A stretch of DNA of 7,085 nt from Desulfobulbaceae bacterium (GTDB taxonomy: Bacteria > Desulfobacterota > Desulfobulbia > Desulfobulbales > SURF-16). A program made the position numbers and the translations under genes. The stretch spans positions 1 to 7,085 of the forward strand of contig JAGHCC010000137.1 in NCBI GenBank assembly GCA_021160685.1, read 5' to 3'. A model generated the notes under the pieces. It saw nothing but the letters and a program-made list of their open reading frames with translations. It did not search any database and was not told the DNA's origin. Below are positions 5,607 through 7,085 of the stretch, piece by piece (within the stretch, counting starts at the first letter, position 1; every line of letters begins with the position of its first letter).

Positions 5607-5918
5607 TCAATTATTAAGAAAAGCAAAAAGCTGGCTCCTCTCCTCAACCGTTACCTGGCATGATTCTCGGGACCGTTGAAGGAGATCCTGTTCCGGCACT
5701 GGACAGACCAGGGAGTTCGGTTGACAGTCCGGGTCCCTGCTTATCTTTGTTGCAATTACTTTTATTTTTTTTTTGTCGAGGCTGGCGTCAAAAAGGATTA
5801 TACCCACCAGTCGTTTCTGTTCATCTTCAATCGCAACCGTCTGAACACCATTTCGGCAGGACCGTTGCATCAGATCCTGAAAAAAAGACTTGTTTTGATT
5901 GGATCGAGCCGCAGCCAT
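5607..5918 (-). CDS. Unrecognised small protein between metG and the MinD-like gene (103 aa)
   Basis: I do not recognise this family. The ATG at 5918 begins 5 nt after the metG stop without a clear ribosome binding site, so it probably depends on translation of metG. An internal ATG at residue 17, with CAGGA before it, is an alternative start. The likely core is a set of beta strands: VQTVAI (25-30), LVGIILF (37-43) and KIKVIAT (51-57). A polar tail follows. Four cysteines (C21, C65, C72, C87) are scattered rather than in CxxC pairs. There is no signal peptide or membrane helix. Codons 48-52 contain a run of ten A. Reality as a gene is supported by its fit between two close neighbours and by an open frame filling the gap; function cannot be inferred. 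Confidence 0.65.
   Translation of the reverse strand: MAAARSNQNKSFFQDLMQRSCRNGVQTVAIEDEQKRLVGIILFDASLDKKKIKVIATKISRDPDCQPNSLVCPVPEQDLLQRSRESCQVTVEERSQLFAFLNN
5765..5774 (-). repeat. A10 homopolymer tract inside the 103-residue gene
   Basis: On the minus strand the codons for D48-K49-K50-K51-I52 form GAC followed by ten A. Loss or gain of one base, or ribosomal slippage, would change the reading frame. A +1 shift meets TAA at once; a -1 shift stays open for about 40 codons. Confidence 0.85.
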
Positions 5919-5923
5919 TGGGA

Positions 5924-7085
5924 TCAGGAAACTTTGCTGCCGGCGGAAACCGGAGCCGAGACTGCCGACAGAACGAGCTTGCCGTCGTCTTTGGCGGCCA
6001 GCACCATGCCCTGGGATTGGACTCCCATCAGTTTCACCGGTTTCAGGTTGGCGACAATGATAACCTGTCTGCCGACAACCTCTTCAGGGTTGTAATGTTC
6101 GGCAATGCCGGCCACCACGGTGCGCTCTTCCGGAGCTTTGACGGTCAGCTTCAGAAGTCGGTCTGATTTTTTGATTTTTTCAGCCGCCACGATCTCGCCG
6201 ATCCGGAGATCGAGTTTCAAAAAATCATCAAAGCTGATCAGACCGTCGTCTTCTGCCGGTTTCTCTTTTTTTGCCTTTGTTTGGGCTGGCTTGGAAGCGC
6301 TGTTTTTCTTTTTTTTCTTTTTACCGCTGTCAAGCCGCGGAAACAGGGCGGAAATTATAGTAATTTTAGTTCCCGGTTCAAGGAGACCCCATTGGGACTG
6401 ACCGTCCAGAGCAGGTGCAATTTTCACTCCCAGGGCCTCCCTGATCTTTGCCGATGTTGCCGGCATGATGGGCTCCAGGGCCAGGCCGATGAGGCGGAGG
6501 GATTCAAGCAGGGTATAGAGAACTGTTTGCAGGCGGCTGTCCAGAGCAGGATCCTTGGCCAGTTCCCAGGGTGCGTTGCTGACAATGTATTTGTTGGCCA
6601 TGCTGATGACCGCCCAGATGGTTTGCAGGGCCTTGTTAAAGGCAAAATTGTTCATATGGGCTGCGTAATTGGTCACCATGGTCGTGGCAGCCTCGGCCAG
6701 TTCTTTGTCACTTTCCGTCATTTCCGCCGGCGTCGGTACCTTACTGTGGCCGAATTTACCGACCATGGTGAGTGAACGGCTGAATAGATTGCCAAGATCG
6801 TTAGCCAGGTCTGAATTCTGCCGCGCCACCAGGGCCTTCGCACTGAAAGAGGAATCCAGGCCAAACGACATCTCCCGCAGGAGAAAATAGCGCACCGCAT
6901 CAACTCCGTATTTGTCAACCAGATCGGCGGGCCGAACCACATTGCCGATGCTTTTCGACATCTTTGTATCTTCTACGTTCCAGTAGCCGTGCACATGCAG
7001 TTTTCGATAGGGCGCAATACCGATGGATTTCAGCATGGTAGGCCAGTAAATGGCGTGGGGCTTAAGAATGTCCTTGGCAATGATA
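5924..7085 (-). CDS. metG: Methionyl-tRNA synthetase, C-terminal part (5' end outside the window)
   Basis: MetG charges tRNA-Met with methionine in the cytosol. The window holds the last 386 codons; the frame continues upstream of the internal ATG at 7036 through KDILKPHAIYWPT to the window edge. The KMSKS catalytic loop is at 6950-6964, followed by the anticodon-binding helical domain (FSRSLTMV, NNFAFNKALQTIW, NAPWELAKD, PIMPATSAKI). A charged linker comes next, with six consecutive lysines at 6305-6322. From about 6238 to the stop is an EMAP II/Trbp111-type tRNA-binding domain (LDLRIGEIVAAEKI, KLMGVQSQGMVLA). This fits full-length MetG proteins of about 650 or more residues that carry the C-terminal dimerising tRNA-binding module. 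The catalytic HIGH region and the zinc knuckle lie outside the window. It is the most upstream gene seen here and ends 5 nt before the next start. Confidence 0.97.
   Translation of the reverse strand, partial: IIAKDILKPHAIYWPTMLKSIGIAPYRKLHVHGYWNVEDTKMSKSIGNVVRPADLVDKYGVDAVRYFLLREMSFGLDSSFSAKALVARQNSDLANDLGNLFSRSLTMVGKFGHSKVPTPAEMTESDKELAEAATTMVTNYAAHMNNFAFNKALQTIWAVISMANKYIVSNAPWELAKDPALDSRLQTVLYTLLESLRLIGLALEPIMPATSAKIREALGVKIAPALDGQSQWGLLEPGTKITIISALFPRLDSGKKKKKKNSASKPAQTKAKKEKPAEDDGLISFDDFLKLDLRIGEIVAAEKIKKSDRLLKLTVKAPEERTVVAGIAEHYNPEEVVGRQVIIVANLKPVKLMGVQSQGMVLAAKDDGKLVLSAVSAPVSAGSKVS

Noticed and set aside
5765..5774. T10 on the plus strand as part of a terminator
   Set aside because: No GC-rich stem precedes it on the plus strand, no plus-strand gene exists here, and it lies within a coding frame.
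5660..6166. Plus-strand open frames opposite metG and the 103-residue gene
   Set aside because: They run antisense to conserved MetG tRNA-binding domain codons and have no recognisable protein content.
6305..6322. Lysine tract in MetG as a sign of frameshift
   Set aside because: The frame continues correctly on both sides; a charged linker before the tRNA-binding domain is expected.

Overview
The window looks like chromosomal housekeeping sequence from a Gram-negative bacterium. My best guess is Desulfobacterota (former Deltaproteobacteria, perhaps near the Desulfobulbales). This is inferred from protein style and from the combination of a DivIVA protein, a MinD/FlhG-type ATPase and YggT in one gene string; it was not tested by a search. 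All genes that I can support lie on the minus strand, so transcription runs from high to low coordinates.

At the right edge (7085 to 5924) is the C-terminal part of metG, methionyl-tRNA synthetase with a fused tRNA-binding domain. It is followed closely by an unrecognised 103-residue protein (5918-5607), a MinD/FlhG-like P-loop ATPase (5592-4846), YggT (4836-4534), a DivIVA-domain protein with a long acidic tail (4479-3664), a YggU/DUF167 protein (3667-3368) and a YfcE/MJ0936-type metallophosphoesterase (3316-2819). Gaps are 5, 14, 9 and 54 nt, then a 4-nt ATGA overlap, then 51 nt. No convincing terminator separates them, so they are probably one operon. The MinD-like, YggT and DivIVA genes together suggest a membrane/pole organisation or division module.

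Between the phosphoesterase and mutS lies a different patch of about 500 bp. It holds a hairpin (2748-2762), an AT-rich 83-codon gene for a basic protein of unknown function (2720-2469; about 36% GC, while sampled mutS lines are clearly GC-rich), and an 84-bp imperfect inverted repeat of the CGCAGAG/CTCTGCG type (2361-2444). The left third (2289 to 1) is mutS, mismatch repair ATPase, starting from TTG and cut by the window edge about 100 or more codons before its end. Its reading frame is intact through the window.

I found no tRNA, rRNA, CRISPR array, transposase or prophage. The most interesting items are the MinD-like/YggT/DivIVA grouping, the acidic DivIVA tail with a repeated PDLD motif, the two unrecognised small proteins (one with an A10 tract inside the gene), and the AT-rich repeat-bearing patch upstream of mutS. 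None of them by itself shows a new system.
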